Assembly (NCBI RefSeq): GCF_009827055.1
Contig: NZ_WUMK01000002.1
Location: 310,001 to 374,000 of the forward strand
Origin: Shinella kummerowiae
GTDB lineage: Bacteria > Pseudomonadota > Alphaproteobacteria > Rhizobiales > Rhizobiaceae
Length of the DNA: 64,000 nt
Direction of reading: 5' to 3'
The translations under genes and the position numbers were made by a program. Position 1 is the stretch's first letter, and every line of letters begins with the position of its first letter. Below the pieces are notes generated by a model. That model was not told the DNA's origin. It made no database searches and saw nothing but the letters and a program-made list of their open reading frames with translations. Shown in pieces: positions 18,398 through 26,239 of the stretch.

Positions 18398-18594
18398 GAT
18401 AAGCTCCTGAGGCTTGGCTGTTTGCGTTGGCAGAGAGATATCAGTTTTCCGTCGTCAAACTAGACGGGCGATCGGGATACAGATCGTTCGCTTTTTGTGA
18501 ACGACACTCCTGTTCCCGGCGGAACAGAGGGGCGATCCGGACCGTGCCACAAGAGGATCACCGCAGCCCGCCCCTCCTCCTCCCCGGATCCCTC

Positions 18595-18783
18595 ATGCGC
18601 CATTATCTCCTCGCCCTCGCGCTTGCCGCCGCCTCCCTCGCCTTCACCGCGACCGGTCATGCCGGCTTATCCGTGACGCACGGCACCGATGGCCGTGATC
18701 CGCAGACCTGCATCACCAAGCGCGTCCAGACGACGGACCAGCATGGCAAGGCGATCAGCAAGCGCGTGCGGATCTGCCAGTAA
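18595..18783 (+). CDS. Small exported hypothetical protein
   Basis: A 62-residue open frame with a signal peptide (about 1-23, ending TGHA) and a short basic mature part holding two Cys (QTCITKR and VRICQ) about 20 residues apart. It resembles small rhizobial exported proteins of unknown function. No strong ribosome binding site precedes the ATG, so the start and the gene itself are less certain. Just upstream (18511-18526) lies the short palindrome TGTTCC/GGAACA. Confidence 0.5.
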   Translation: MRHYLLALALAAASLAFTATGHAGLSVTHGTDGRDPQTCITKRVQTTDQHGKAISKRVRICQ

Positions 18784-18901
18784 CGGCAAGACCGGCCCAA
18801 AGCTCTCCGTTCTTTTCTGTTGCAAGCGCACGGCGGGTGGGCGAAGATTTCGGCCGAGCGGCGCGTGTTTGTTTCGTCTGCGGCGGTCGGGGGAACCGGA
18901 T

Positions 18902-19606
18902 ATGAACGAGATCAACAAGAGTGCCGCGTTCTGGCGTTCTTTCCCGATTTTCGAGGGATTCAACAAGGAAACGCTGGGCGAGATCGCCGGCATTGCGACC
19001 TGGCGCAAATGGTCGCCCGGCACGGTGATCTTCCAGCGCGGCGACGAGGGCACCTATCTCATCGTGCTCGTCTCCGGCCGCATCAAGCTGTCGCTCATCA
19101 CGCCGCAGGGCAAGGAACTGTCGCTGCGCCAGCTCGAAGCCGGTTCGATCCTGGGTGAAATGGCGCTGCTCGACGGCCAGCCCCGCTCGGCGGATGCGAC
19201 CGCCGTCGTGGCGACGGAAGGTTATGTCATTTCCAAGCGCGATTTTCTCGACATCCTGACCCGCAATCCGACGGCCGCCCAGGCGATCATCCACTATCTC
19301 TGCACCAAGCTACGCGAAACGACGGAGCAGCTCGAGACCATCGCGCTCTACGATCTCGATGCCCGCGTCGCCCGCTTCTTCCTCGCGACACTGCGCAACA
19401 TCCACGGCGAGGAACTGCCCGACAGCGCGAACCTCCAGCTCTCGCTCAGCCAGACGGAAATCGCCAGCATCGTCGGCGCCAGCCGGCCGAAGATCAACCG
19501 CTCGATCCTGGCGCTGGAGGAGGCCGGCGCGATCCGGCGCAATGACGGCATCATCCACTGCCATATCGGCCGGCTCTACGGCATCGCCGAGCCGGATGAC
19601 GACTAG
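18902..19606 (+). CDS. Crp/Fnr-family transcription regulator with cNMP pocket
   Basis: DNA-binding regulator of 234 residues. The N-terminal cyclic-nucleotide domain (about 13-130) carries a complete phosphate-binding cassette: GEMALLDGQPRSADA, with Glu86, Arg95 and Ser96 matching the residues that hold cAMP in Crp. A long dimer helix (about 126-155) leads to a winged-helix DNA-binding domain with SLSQTEIASIVGASRPKINR as recognition helix region (about 181-200). There are no Fnr-type Cys residues. The start follows GGGGGAACCGGAT. The CHASE2 adenylate cyclase follows 21 bases later on the same strand, which suggests an operon. Confidence 0.88.
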   Translation: MNEINKSAAFWRSFPIFEGFNKETLGEIAGIATWRKWSPGTVIFQRGDEGTYLIVLVSGRIKLSLITPQGKELSLRQLEAGSILGEMALLDGQPRSADATAVVATEGYVISKRDFLDILTRNPTAAQAIIHYLCTKLRETTEQLETIALYDLDARVARFFLATLRNIHGEELPDSANLQLSLSQTEIASIVGASRPKINRSILALEEAGAIRRNDGIIHCHIGRLYGIAEPDDD

Positions 19607-19627
19607 GCCGCCATCGGGAGCGGCCCC

Positions 19628-21472
19628 ATGATCGCCAAGAAATACAGACCACTCATCGCCGGCCTCGTGGCCAGCCTGGCCGGCGCGCTGGCGCTGTTTT
19701 CTCTCGGCGAGACGGCGCTGGAGCAGCAGCGTGAATACTATTTCGATGCGCTGACGCAAACAGTGCCCGCCCTCCAGAGCGACCGCATCGTCGTGGTCGA
19801 TATCGACCGCAAGGCCTTCCAGAGCGTGCCGGACAAGGACTGGACGCGCGCGCAGACGGCGGCGCTGATCGAGCAGCTTGCCGCTGCCAAACCGACGGCG
19901 ATCGCCTTCGACTTCATCTTCTCCACCGATTGCGCAGCGGATGAGCCCGCCAATGCCGCCCTGGCCAGCGCCATCGGCAAGACGCCGACCATTCTCGGCT
20001 TCCTCATCGGAGAAGCGACGGACGGGGCGCCGCATCCGGTTCCCGCGCTCGCCCTGCAACGGCCGGTCAGCATCCCGGACCTCTGGTTCATCGATGGCAC
20101 GGAAAGCTCCTGCGCCTTCCTGCAGGACAAGGCGACGGCGGCCGCGGCAGCCTTCCTGGTCGGCGACGAGGATGCCGTCGTGCGGCGCGTGCAGGCCTAT
20201 GCGATCCTCGGCAATGCGGCCTATCCATCGCTCGGCGTCGAGGCGGCGCGACTGGCGGCCGGCGCACGCGCACCGGTTCTCGGCGGCAATCCCGCCTGGG
20301 TGCGGCACGATTCCCGTATCCTGCGGCTCGACGACGACGGTAGCCTGCGCTTCGTGGCGAGCAGCGCCGACACGGTTGGCGCGCGCACCTTTTCCGCCGC
20401 GGATGTCGTGGGGGGCCGGGTTCCCGCGGACAGGATCGCCGGCAAGGTCGTGCTGATCGGCAGCAGCCTGCCCAATCTCGGGGGGCTGAGGACCAGCGCC
20501 TCCATGACACTCGAACCCTCCGTGCAGATCCATGCGGACGTGGCAAACTCCATCCTGACCGACCACATCCCGATGCGCGATACCGGCCTCATCCCGATCG
20601 AAGCGGGCCTGGCCTTTGCGGCAGGGGCGGCGGCGGCGCTCGCGGCGGCACGGCTTCGTCCGCTCTGGGGTGCAATGGCCGGTCTCGGGCTGGTCGGCCT
20701 CGTGTTCGGCGCGTCGGCCCTGCTCTATATGCAGACGGCGCTGCTCTCCGATGCGGTCGGCGTGTCGCTGATCGTCGCGACGGCGGCGCTCGTTACCGGT
20801 CTCCTGCAATTCGCCCATGTGCGCCGCGCCGAAGCCACCGCCCGCCAGCGTTTCGCGCAGTATCTGCCGCAATCCGTCGTCTCGCGCTATATCGACAACC
20901 CGGACCTTGGGCGCGTGGCCGGCGAGGAGCGCCAGGTGACGGCGGTGTTTACCGACATCGAGGGTTTTTCCACGCTGTCAAAAAGGCTCGGCCCGCATGA
21001 CCTCGTCAAGCTGCTGGACGTCTACTACACCGAGGTGAACGCGCTCGTCGCTCGCCATGGCGGCATGGTGGACAAGGTGGTGGGCGACGCCGTGCACGCG
21101 CTCTTCAACGCGCCGGATGATCTCGACCACCATGTGGACAAGGCGCTCGCCTGCGCGGACGAGATCCGCACGCTGACGGAAGAGATGCGCCGCCGCCCGA
21201 CCTTCGTCGAACAGGAATTCGGCCGCACGCGCATCGGTATCGAGACAGGCATGGTGGTGCTGGGAGAAGTGGGCGTCGGCGGCAAGCTCGACTACACGGC
21301 GCATGGCGATTCGATGAACCTCGCCGCGCGTCTTCAGGATGCCAACAAGTTTCTAGGGACGCATATCTGCGTCGGCCCACAGGCGGCGCGCGAGACGACA
21401 CGACCGCTGCGCGCCATCGGCAGCCACGAAATCCGCGGCTTCGGCCAGGTCGAGCTGTTTACCTTCGACTAG
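19628..21472 (+). CDS. CHASE2-domain class III adenylate cyclase
   Basis: Membrane receptor-cyclase of 614 residues. After an N-terminal helix (about 8-27), a CHASE2 sensor domain (about 35-310) faces the periplasm. Three membrane helices follow (about 323-341, 346-366 and 372-395), then a class III cyclase domain (about 435-614). Catalytic elements are present: metal-binding FTDIEGFS and VGDAV, the adenine-selecting Lys in VDKVVGDAV and Asp in KLDYTAHGD, and the N-x3-R pair in NLAARLQ. It should therefore make cAMP in response to an external signal. It is preceded by a cAMP-type Crp regulator and shares a stop-codon CTAG with the convergent FecR gene. Confidence 0.9.
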   Translation: MIAKKYRPLIAGLVASLAGALALFSLGETALEQQREYYFDALTQTVPALQSDRIVVVDIDRKAFQSVPDKDWTRAQTAALIEQLAAAKPTAIAFDFIFSTDCAADEPANAALASAIGKTPTILGFLIGEATDGAPHPVPALALQRPVSIPDLWFIDGTESSCAFLQDKATAAAAAFLVGDEDAVVRRVQAYAILGNAAYPSLGVEAARLAAGARAPVLGGNPAWVRHDSRILRLDDDGSLRFVASSADTVGARTFSAADVVGGRVPADRIAGKVVLIGSSLPNLGGLRTSASMTLEPSVQIHADVANSILTDHIPMRDTGLIPIEAGLAFAAGAAAALAAARLRPLWGAMAGLGLVGLVFGASALLYMQTALLSDAVGVSLIVATAALVTGLLQFAHVRRAEATARQRFAQYLPQSVVSRYIDNPDLGRVAGEERQVTAVFTDIEGFSTLSKRLGPHDLVKLLDVYYTEVNALVARHGGMVDKVVGDAVHALFNAPDDLDHHVDKALACADEIRTLTEEMRRRPTFVEQEFGRTRIGIETGMVVLGEVGVGGKLDYTAHGDSMNLAARLQDANKFLGTHICVGPQAARETTRPLRAIGSHEIRGFGQVELFTFD

Positions 21473-22107
21473 CGGACACCGACGCTCGCATAGGCCTCGC
21501 GGATGCGGGCGCCACCCCATTGCGCGACCTCGCTCGGCGCCGCACCCGGCGTGGCGATATCGACGCCCTGGCCGCGGCCGACCTGGCGCGTCACGCCACC
21601 ACCGGTGACTTCGACAAGGCCGTGTTCGACGAAGACGCCGAAGACGCCGCGGCTGGGACCGGCGAAAAATTTCGTGCCGCGCACGCCGATCATGCCGAAG
21701 GCGGTGCGCATGGTGAGGTCGATCTTGGCAAGACCCTCCGGCCGGTCGAAGACCATCTGCCCGGTGCCAAGTTCGATCGTGCCGCCCTGCCCGGCGATGA
21801 AGGTGTCGATCAGCAGCTCCGTGTCGCTGCCGAGCAACAGGCTGGTGTCATCGCCGAGTTCCAATGAGGCAAAGCTCTTGGCACCGGTCTTGACGAAATC
21901 GTGGTCCATCAGGCTGGCGCCGGCCTTCAGGCCTTCCAGATGATCCTCCTGCTTGCGGGTAACCTCACCGGTGATTTCCACCGCCTTGCCGATGATCGCA
22001 TTGGCCTGCGTCGCGCGGATGCCGATGCCCGTCAGCGCCAGTGCACTGCCCGCTATGAACAGCCTGCGGCTGAGAGTGACCGGACGGAGAGAGTTGAGCG
22101 TTCGCAT
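21469..22107 (-). CDS. FecR-domain protein, probably Tat-exported
   Basis: A 212-residue protein with a FecR-type beta domain. The N terminus holds SRRLFIAG (13-20), a twin-arginine motif, followed by a hydrophobic stretch and ANA cleavage site (35-37). This suggests folded export to the periplasm. The FecR region (about 38-165) includes GEVTRKQ, LKAGASLMDHDFVKTGAKSFA, LELGDDTSLLLG and a later TAFGMIGVRGTKFF. The C-terminal tail (EVTGGGVTRQVGRGQGVDI) is also typical. There is no FecI-type sigma factor nearby. The ATG at 22107 follows GAAAGGTGTGTC. It ends in the same CTAG as the CHASE2 cyclase, 4 bases of overlap. Confidence 0.83.
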   Translation of the reverse strand: MRTLNSLRPVTLSRRLFIAGSALALTGIGIRATQANAIIGKAVEITGEVTRKQEDHLEGLKAGASLMDHDFVKTGAKSFASLELGDDTSLLLGSDTELLIDTFIAGQGGTIELGTGQMVFDRPEGLAKIDLTMRTAFGMIGVRGTKFFAGPSRGVFGVFVEHGLVEVTGGGVTRQVGRGQGVDIATPGAAPSEVAQWGGARIREAYASVGVR

Positions 22108-22293
22108 GACACACCTTTCGCACGGGATGACCCGTCGGATGGATTTGAACTGATAGGGTCGGCTCGTCAATCGCACAAGCCGCCTGTGCTGCATCTGTTA
22201 TGCGCCGCTCCCGCCCTTCCCTCTGTTCCCGTGGAAACAGCCTGTCTGCGCCAGTCGTCTAAGGTGCGGTCATTCAACGAAGGGAGACGGATC

Positions 22294-23328
22294 ATGATCA
22301 CACGATCCACAGGTATAAAGACGGCTGGCCGCGCCCTTTTCTTCGCGGTCCTTCTTATTGGTGCCGCAAGCGGCGCCCAGGCGAACACGCTTTCCATCGA
22401 GGCCCAGTGCGACCGGAATGCCGGCAGCCAGTACGACAGCACGCGCAACAAGGCTTTCGCGCCGGTCGCGCTGGCGGATATCAAGATCGGTGCCGCCCTT
22501 TCCGCCTGCCGCGAGGCCTACAATGCCGGCGGCGGCGCACGCATGGCGTTCCAGCTGGCCCGTGCGCTGGAGCGCGCCGGCCAGGACCTCGATGCCATGA
22601 AGCTCTATGCAGAGGCCGCAGCCCTTGGCCATACCGTGGCCATGGTCAATTACGGTGCGATGCTCGGCAAGCGCGGCGACCCCGCCGCCGAATTCAGCCA
22701 CTACAAGAAGGCTGCGGAAATGGGCGACACGCTGGGCGCCTACAATCTCGGCGTCGCCTATCGCGACGGCATCGGCACGGAGATCAACGGCGCGGAAGCG
22801 GCACGCTGGTTCGACAAGGCGGCTGCGGCCGGCGACGAGACCGCGGCCTTCAATCTCGGCGTACTGCTCGACGACGGCAGCTTGGTCGATGAGGACAACG
22901 CGCGGGCCGCAGCCTTCTATGGACTTGCGGCGAAAGGCGGCAGCATCGATGCGATGATCAATCTTGGCCTCATGCTGGAATCCGGTGAGGGCGTCGAGCA
23001 GGATCTCACGGCCGCAGCCGGCTACTTCAAGCAGGCCGCCGATCAGGGTGACAGCTATGGCAAGCTAAAATTCGGCCTCATGCAGCAAAGCGGCACCGGC
23101 ATCGTCAAGAACATCGAGCAGGCGGTCAACAGTCTCGTTGCCGCCTTCGAGATGCGCGACGTCGATCTCGAAGTCATCCTGCGCGACCAGCCGGAACAGC
23201 TGAGCGCCGATGCCCGCCTCGCCATCAAGCGGGTTCTGGTCGAGCGCGACCTGATCGACGCGGCCGGCAATGCGGAGATCGATCCGATCACGCTGGGCGC
23301 CATCGAAAAGCATTACGCGGCGAAATAA
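22294..23328 (+). CDS. Exported Sel1-repeat protein
   Basis: A 344-residue protein with a signal peptide (about 1-30, ending GAQA) and about five Sel1-like helical repeats (roughly 85-265). Examples are AMKLYAEAAALGHTVAMVNYG, AARWFDKAAAAGDETAAFNLG and AAGYFKQAADQGDSYGKLKFG. Such repeats act as protein-binding scaffolds in the periplasm; the partner is not known. The start follows AGGGAGACGGATC. A strong terminator follows the stop. It is divergent from the FecR-domain gene with a 186-base gap. Confidence 0.85.
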   Translation: MITRSTGIKTAGRALFFAVLLIGAASGAQANTLSIEAQCDRNAGSQYDSTRNKAFAPVALADIKIGAALSACREAYNAGGGARMAFQLARALERAGQDLDAMKLYAEAAALGHTVAMVNYGAMLGKRGDPAAEFSHYKKAAEMGDTLGAYNLGVAYRDGIGTEINGAEAARWFDKAAAAGDETAAFNLGVLLDDGSLVDEDNARAAAFYGLAAKGGSIDAMINLGLMLESGEGVEQDLTAAAGYFKQAADQGDSYGKLKFGLMQQSGTGIVKNIEQAVNSLVAAFEMRDVDLEVILRDQPEQLSADARLAIKRVLVERDLIDAAGNAEIDPITLGAIEKHYAAK

Positions 23329-23342
23329 GCCCTGACGCGGTT

Positions 23343-23376
23343 CCAAAGCGGCGTGTTGCCGCTTTGGAGCTTTTTT
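23343..23376 (+). terminator. Intrinsic terminator after the Sel1 gene
   Basis: CCAAAGCGGC (23343-23352) and GCCGCTTTGG (23358-23367) form a perfect 10-base-pair stem with loop GTGTT, followed by AGC and six T. It lies 14 bases after the Sel1-protein stop codon. Confidence 0.88.
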
Positions 23377-23382
23377 CCTGCT

Positions 23383-24417
23383 TCAGCTGATCTCGCCGGC
23401 CTGCGGACCCCAGGTGTCGGTCATGGCAAAACCGTTGGCCAGCGGATCCGTCGGGTCGAGCGCGATCTGGTGCAGGCCAAAGGTCCAGCCGCGACCGGTG
23501 ATGGTGGGGATGATGGCCTTGCGGCCCGCAACCACGGTTTCCGCGTCCAGCCCCACCTCGAATTCCGAGCCGATAATCGAGCGCGAGCGGAACGTATCCC
23601 CCACCTTGGCCAGGCCGCGGGCGTGCAGCGTCGCCAGATTGGCGGAATTTCCTGTGCCGCAGGGCGAACGGTCGACGCGGCCGGGCCACATGGTCGTGGC
23701 GGTGCGCACGAGGCCATCCGGATCGCGATCGCGGAACATGACATAGGCGATGCCGCTGATTTCCGGGATTTCCGGGTGCACGACCTTCATCGACTTGTTG
23801 ATTAGGTCCTTCAGCGCCATGCCGGCGTCGACCAAAGCGCGCGCATTGGCCTTCTCGATCTTCGTGCCGATCTGGTCGACATCGACGAGCGCATAGAAGA
23901 TGCCGCCATAGGAGATGTCGAAGCGCACGCGGCCCCAATGCGGCGTGTCGATCTCCACATCCAGCGCCTCGACAAAGGACGGGACCATGGTGAGCTTGAC
24001 CTTCTCGCAACGCCCGTCGCGGCAGGTCGCAGTCGCCTTGACGAGGCCGGCGGCCGTGTCGAGCACGACGATGGTTTCCGGCTCCTTCATTTCGACGATG
24101 CCGGATTCCAGCAGCGCCGTGGTGACGCAGATCGAGTTGGAGCCGGAGGAGGCGTGCGCCTGGTCGGCCTGGAGGATGATGAAGCCGGCATCGGCTTCCG
24201 GGCGCTTGGCCGGCACCAGGAGGTTGACCGAGCCGGTCGCCGCCGCGCGCGGTTCCAGGCACAGGAAGCGGCGCAGGCTGTCATCGACCGTGTTGATGTG
24301 GTTGAGCTGCTCGGCGATCGTGTTGCCGGGGATCTTCGGCACGCCGCCGATCGCCACCTTGCCGATCTCGCCCTCGCAATGAACGTCCAGCAGCTGGATC
24401 GTGCGCTTCCATCTCAT
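23383..24417 (-). CDS. Proline racemase-superfamily enzyme (hydroxyproline epimerase or dehydratase type)
   Basis: Member of the proline racemase superfamily, 344 residues. These enzymes racemise proline, epimerise 4-hydroxyproline, or dehydrate trans-3-hydroxyproline, using two catalytic residues. The second is Cys253 in DRSPCGTGNSA. The first, normally Cys in the MCGH motif, is Ser91 here in HASSGSNSIC. Ser/Cys members have been reported to epimerise 4-hydroxyproline and/or dehydrate trans-3-hydroxyproline; proline racemase itself (Cys/Cys) is unlikely. The signature EGEIGKV near residue 15 is conserved. No other hydroxyproline genes are next to it. A perfect 14-base palindrome lies 82 bases upstream. 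Confidence 0.82.
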   Translation of the reverse strand: MRWKRTIQLLDVHCEGEIGKVAIGGVPKIPGNTIAEQLNHINTVDDSLRRFLCLEPRAAATGSVNLLVPAKRPEADAGFIILQADQAHASSGSNSICVTTALLESGIVEMKEPETIVVLDTAAGLVKATATCRDGRCEKVKLTMVPSFVEALDVEIDTPHWGRVRFDISYGGIFYALVDVDQIGTKIEKANARALVDAGMALKDLINKSMKVVHPEIPEISGIAYVMFRDRDPDGLVRTATTMWPGRVDRSPCGTGNSANLATLHARGLAKVGDTFRSRSIIGSEFEVGLDAETVVAGRKAIIPTITGRGWTFGLHQIALDPTDPLANGFAMTDTWGPQAGEIS

Positions 24418-24498
24418 GTCGTCGTGCTCCGTCTGCGCCGGTTTGCCGGCTCTTTCTGTCCCGCGCGGCCCGTGCCGGGGATCGATTGGCTTCGTCTT

Positions 24499-24512
24499 TC
24501 TGATATATCAGA
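24499..24512 (-). promoter_or_regulatory. Perfect palindrome, candidate GntR-type operator
   Basis: TCTGATATATCAGA is a perfect 14-base palindrome in the 204-base gap between the divergent racemase-family gene and the phosphodiesterase gene. Its form matches operators of FadR/VanR-type GntR regulators, which commonly control hydroxyproline and sugar-acid genes in rhizobia. The regulator is not in the window, so this is inference. Confidence 0.45.
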
Positions 24513-24621
24513 TTGTCATGCGTTCCAACTGCTTTTCATGCGACAGGATTGCGCGCTACGACTGGCTTTCGGCCCAAACGTTCCTGGGGCGCGAAACATC
24601 ACCCCGCCAAGAGACCTTTCC

Positions 24622-25428
24622 ATGACCAAACTCATTGTCTTTACCGATCTGCACATGGTGCCCGAGGGCTCGACGATCATCGGCCTCGATCCCTATCACC
24701 GGCTGCGTGCCGGCATTGAGCACGTCAACCGCTACCATGCGGATGCCGACCGGGTGATTTTTACCGGCGACCTGACGCACCGCGCCGACACCCAGTCCTA
24801 TGAACGCCTGCGCGACCTGCTCTCTCTGCTCACGCCACCGGCGGCGATCACCATCGGCAACCACGACTATCGCGACCGTTTCCTCGAAACCTTTACCCAG
24901 GTGACGCCGGACGAGGACGGCTTCGTCCAGCAGGCAATCGACTTTGACGATTGCCGCGTCGTGCTGCTCGACACGCTGTTTGCGCCACCCTACGACTATC
25001 CAATGAGCCATGCCGGCTATCTCTGCGAAAAGCGCCTCGCCTGGCTCGACCGCACGCTTGCGAGCGCGAATGGCCTGCCGGTCCTCCTCTTCATGCACCA
25101 CCCGCCGCACAAGACGGGTTTTAGCGGCATGGATGCGATCCGGCTCGGCAATGAGGACGCCTTCTACGATCTCGTGCTGAAACACGGCAATGTCCGCCAC
25201 ATCTTCGCCGGCCATGTGCACCGCACGATCGGCGGCTCGCATCGCGGCATTCCCTTCTCGATCTTCAAGAGCCCTGTGCACCAGCAGCCGATGCCTTTCG
25301 ATGCGCCGAACGCCTCGCTCGCGGTCGATGAACCGGCCGCCTATGGCATCGTCGTCGTCACGGAAGACGGCCTGCAGGTGCACCACGAGGACTACGAAAT
25401 CGCAAAACGCGAATCGGAAATCGCCTGA
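24622..25428 (+). CDS. Metallophosphoesterase, cyclic-nucleotide phosphodiesterase type
   Basis: Calcineurin-like two-metal phosphodiesterase of 268 residues, in the CpdA/GpdQ group that hydrolyses 3',5'-cyclic nucleotides or glycerophosphodiesters. The five metal-ligand blocks appear in order: FTDLHM (7-12), FTGDLTHRADT (47-57), GNHDYRDR, FMHHPPH and AGHVHRT. Length is typical. The frame extends far upstream, but the ATG at 24622 directly starts the first metal block. Being 3 kb from a CHASE2 cyclase it could in principle degrade its product, but no operon links them and substrate cannot be read from sequence. Confidence 0.83.
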   Translation: MTKLIVFTDLHMVPEGSTIIGLDPYHRLRAGIEHVNRYHADADRVIFTGDLTHRADTQSYERLRDLLSLLTPPAAITIGNHDYRDRFLETFTQVTPDEDGFVQQAIDFDDCRVVLLDTLFAPPYDYPMSHAGYLCEKRLAWLDRTLASANGLPVLLFMHHPPHKTGFSGMDAIRLGNEDAFYDLVLKHGNVRHIFAGHVHRTIGGSHRGIPFSIFKSPVHQQPMPFDAPNASLAVDEPAAYGIVVVTEDGLQVHHEDYEIAKRESEIA

Positions 25429-25450
25429 GAAACAGGTTAACGCGCGTTAC

Positions 25451-25508
25451 ACAACGTGACATGCCGCGCCGCTGGTGGGGCGGAACAGAGCCAGCCATGT
25501 CACGTTGT
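25451..25508. repeat. Inverted repeat with 13-base arms
   Basis: ACAACGTGACATG (25451-25463) and its exact reverse complement CATGTCACGTTGT (25496-25508) are 32 bases apart. The right arm covers the -10 element of the EcfG-type promoter listed next. It may be a two-site operator or an RNA hairpin ending the phosphodiesterase transcript; there is no T tract. Confidence 0.6.
25482..25506 (+). promoter_or_regulatory. EcfG (RpoE2)-type general stress promoter
   Basis: GGAAC (25482-25486), a 16-base spacer and CGTT (25503-25506) match exactly the alphaproteobacterial general-stress promoter consensus GGAAC-N16-CGTT. It lies 46 bases upstream of the DUF1236 gene and points towards it. Confidence 0.72.
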
Positions 25509-25552
25509 CTCCGCCGAAGGGGTGGGAAACCCAACTTTCGAAGGAGAAAGAC

Positions 25553-26188
25553 ATGCGCAAGATTCTCATGGCTGGTGCGGCCCTCGCACTCATCGGCGCC
25601 ACCGTTGCCCAGGCGGACGATGGTGACAAGGAGGTTCTCGGCGGTGCCGCCGGCGGCGCTGCCGGTGCAACCGTAGGTGCCGTCGTCGGCGGCCCGGCCG
25701 GTGCCATTATCGGCGGTGTGGCCGGTTTCGCCATCGGCGCCGAGGCCGCTGTTCCGAATGACGCCCGCACCTATGTGATGGAAAACCCGACACCGCCGGT
25801 CGTCCTGAACGGTCAGGTGACCGCCGATACGCGCTTCGACGACACCGTCACGCTGACACCGATCCCCGATCACCCTGATCTCGCCTATGTCTATATCGAC
25901 AACCGCCCGGTGATCGTGCGGACCGACAGCCGCCAGGTGATCTACGCGCCGGAGGTCGAGACGACGGCAAGCATTTCTTCCGACATCCCGGAAACGACCA
26001 TCACCTATGTCGAACGCAACCGGCTTGAGCCGGTGATGCTGGAAGGCCCGGTCGAGGCCGGGGTCGTGATCCCGGACACCGTGCAGATCGTCGAAGTTCC
26101 GGAGAACCCGAACTACGGCTACATCTATGTCCAGGACCGTCCGGTTCTCGTGGACCGCGGCACCCGTGAAGTGATCTGGGTCCGCTAA
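25553..26188 (+). CDS. Exported DUF1236 protein with glycine zipper
   Basis: A 211-residue envelope protein. A signal peptide ends at AQA (about 21). Residues about 30-64 are a Gly/Ala-rich zipper that could insert in a membrane. Two copies of the DUF1236 unit follow: one ends YVYIDNRPVIVRTDSRQVIY (about 115-134), the other YIYVQDRPVLV near the C terminus, each preceded by a D-T-V-x-hydrophobic segment. Function is unknown; members are often stress-induced in rhizobia. The start follows AAGGAGAAAGAC. An EcfG-type promoter lies upstream and a strong terminator downstream, so it is a single-gene unit. Confidence 0.82.
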   Translation: MRKILMAGAALALIGATVAQADDGDKEVLGGAAGGAAGATVGAVVGGPAGAIIGGVAGFAIGAEAAVPNDARTYVMENPTPPVVLNGQVTADTRFDDTVTLTPIPDHPDLAYVYIDNRPVIVRTDSRQVIYAPEVETTASISSDIPETTITYVERNRLEPVMLEGPVEAGVVIPDTVQIVEVPENPNYGYIYVQDRPVLVDRGTREVIWVR

Positions 26189-26212
26189 TCACCCGGCACG
26201 ACCAAACGGCAA

Positions 26213-26237
26213 GGCGGCCCGCACGGGCCGTCTTTTT
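26213..26237 (+). terminator. Intrinsic terminator after the DUF1236 gene
   Basis: GGCGGCCCG (26213-26221) and CGGGCCGTC (26224-26232) pair with one G-T wobble and are followed by five T. It lies 24 bases after the stop codon. Confidence 0.85.
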
Positions 26238-26239
26238 AT

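Noticed and set aside
18521-18545. EcfG promoter before the small gene at 18595
   Set aside because: GGAAC is present but the position 16 bases later reads CCGT instead of CGTT.
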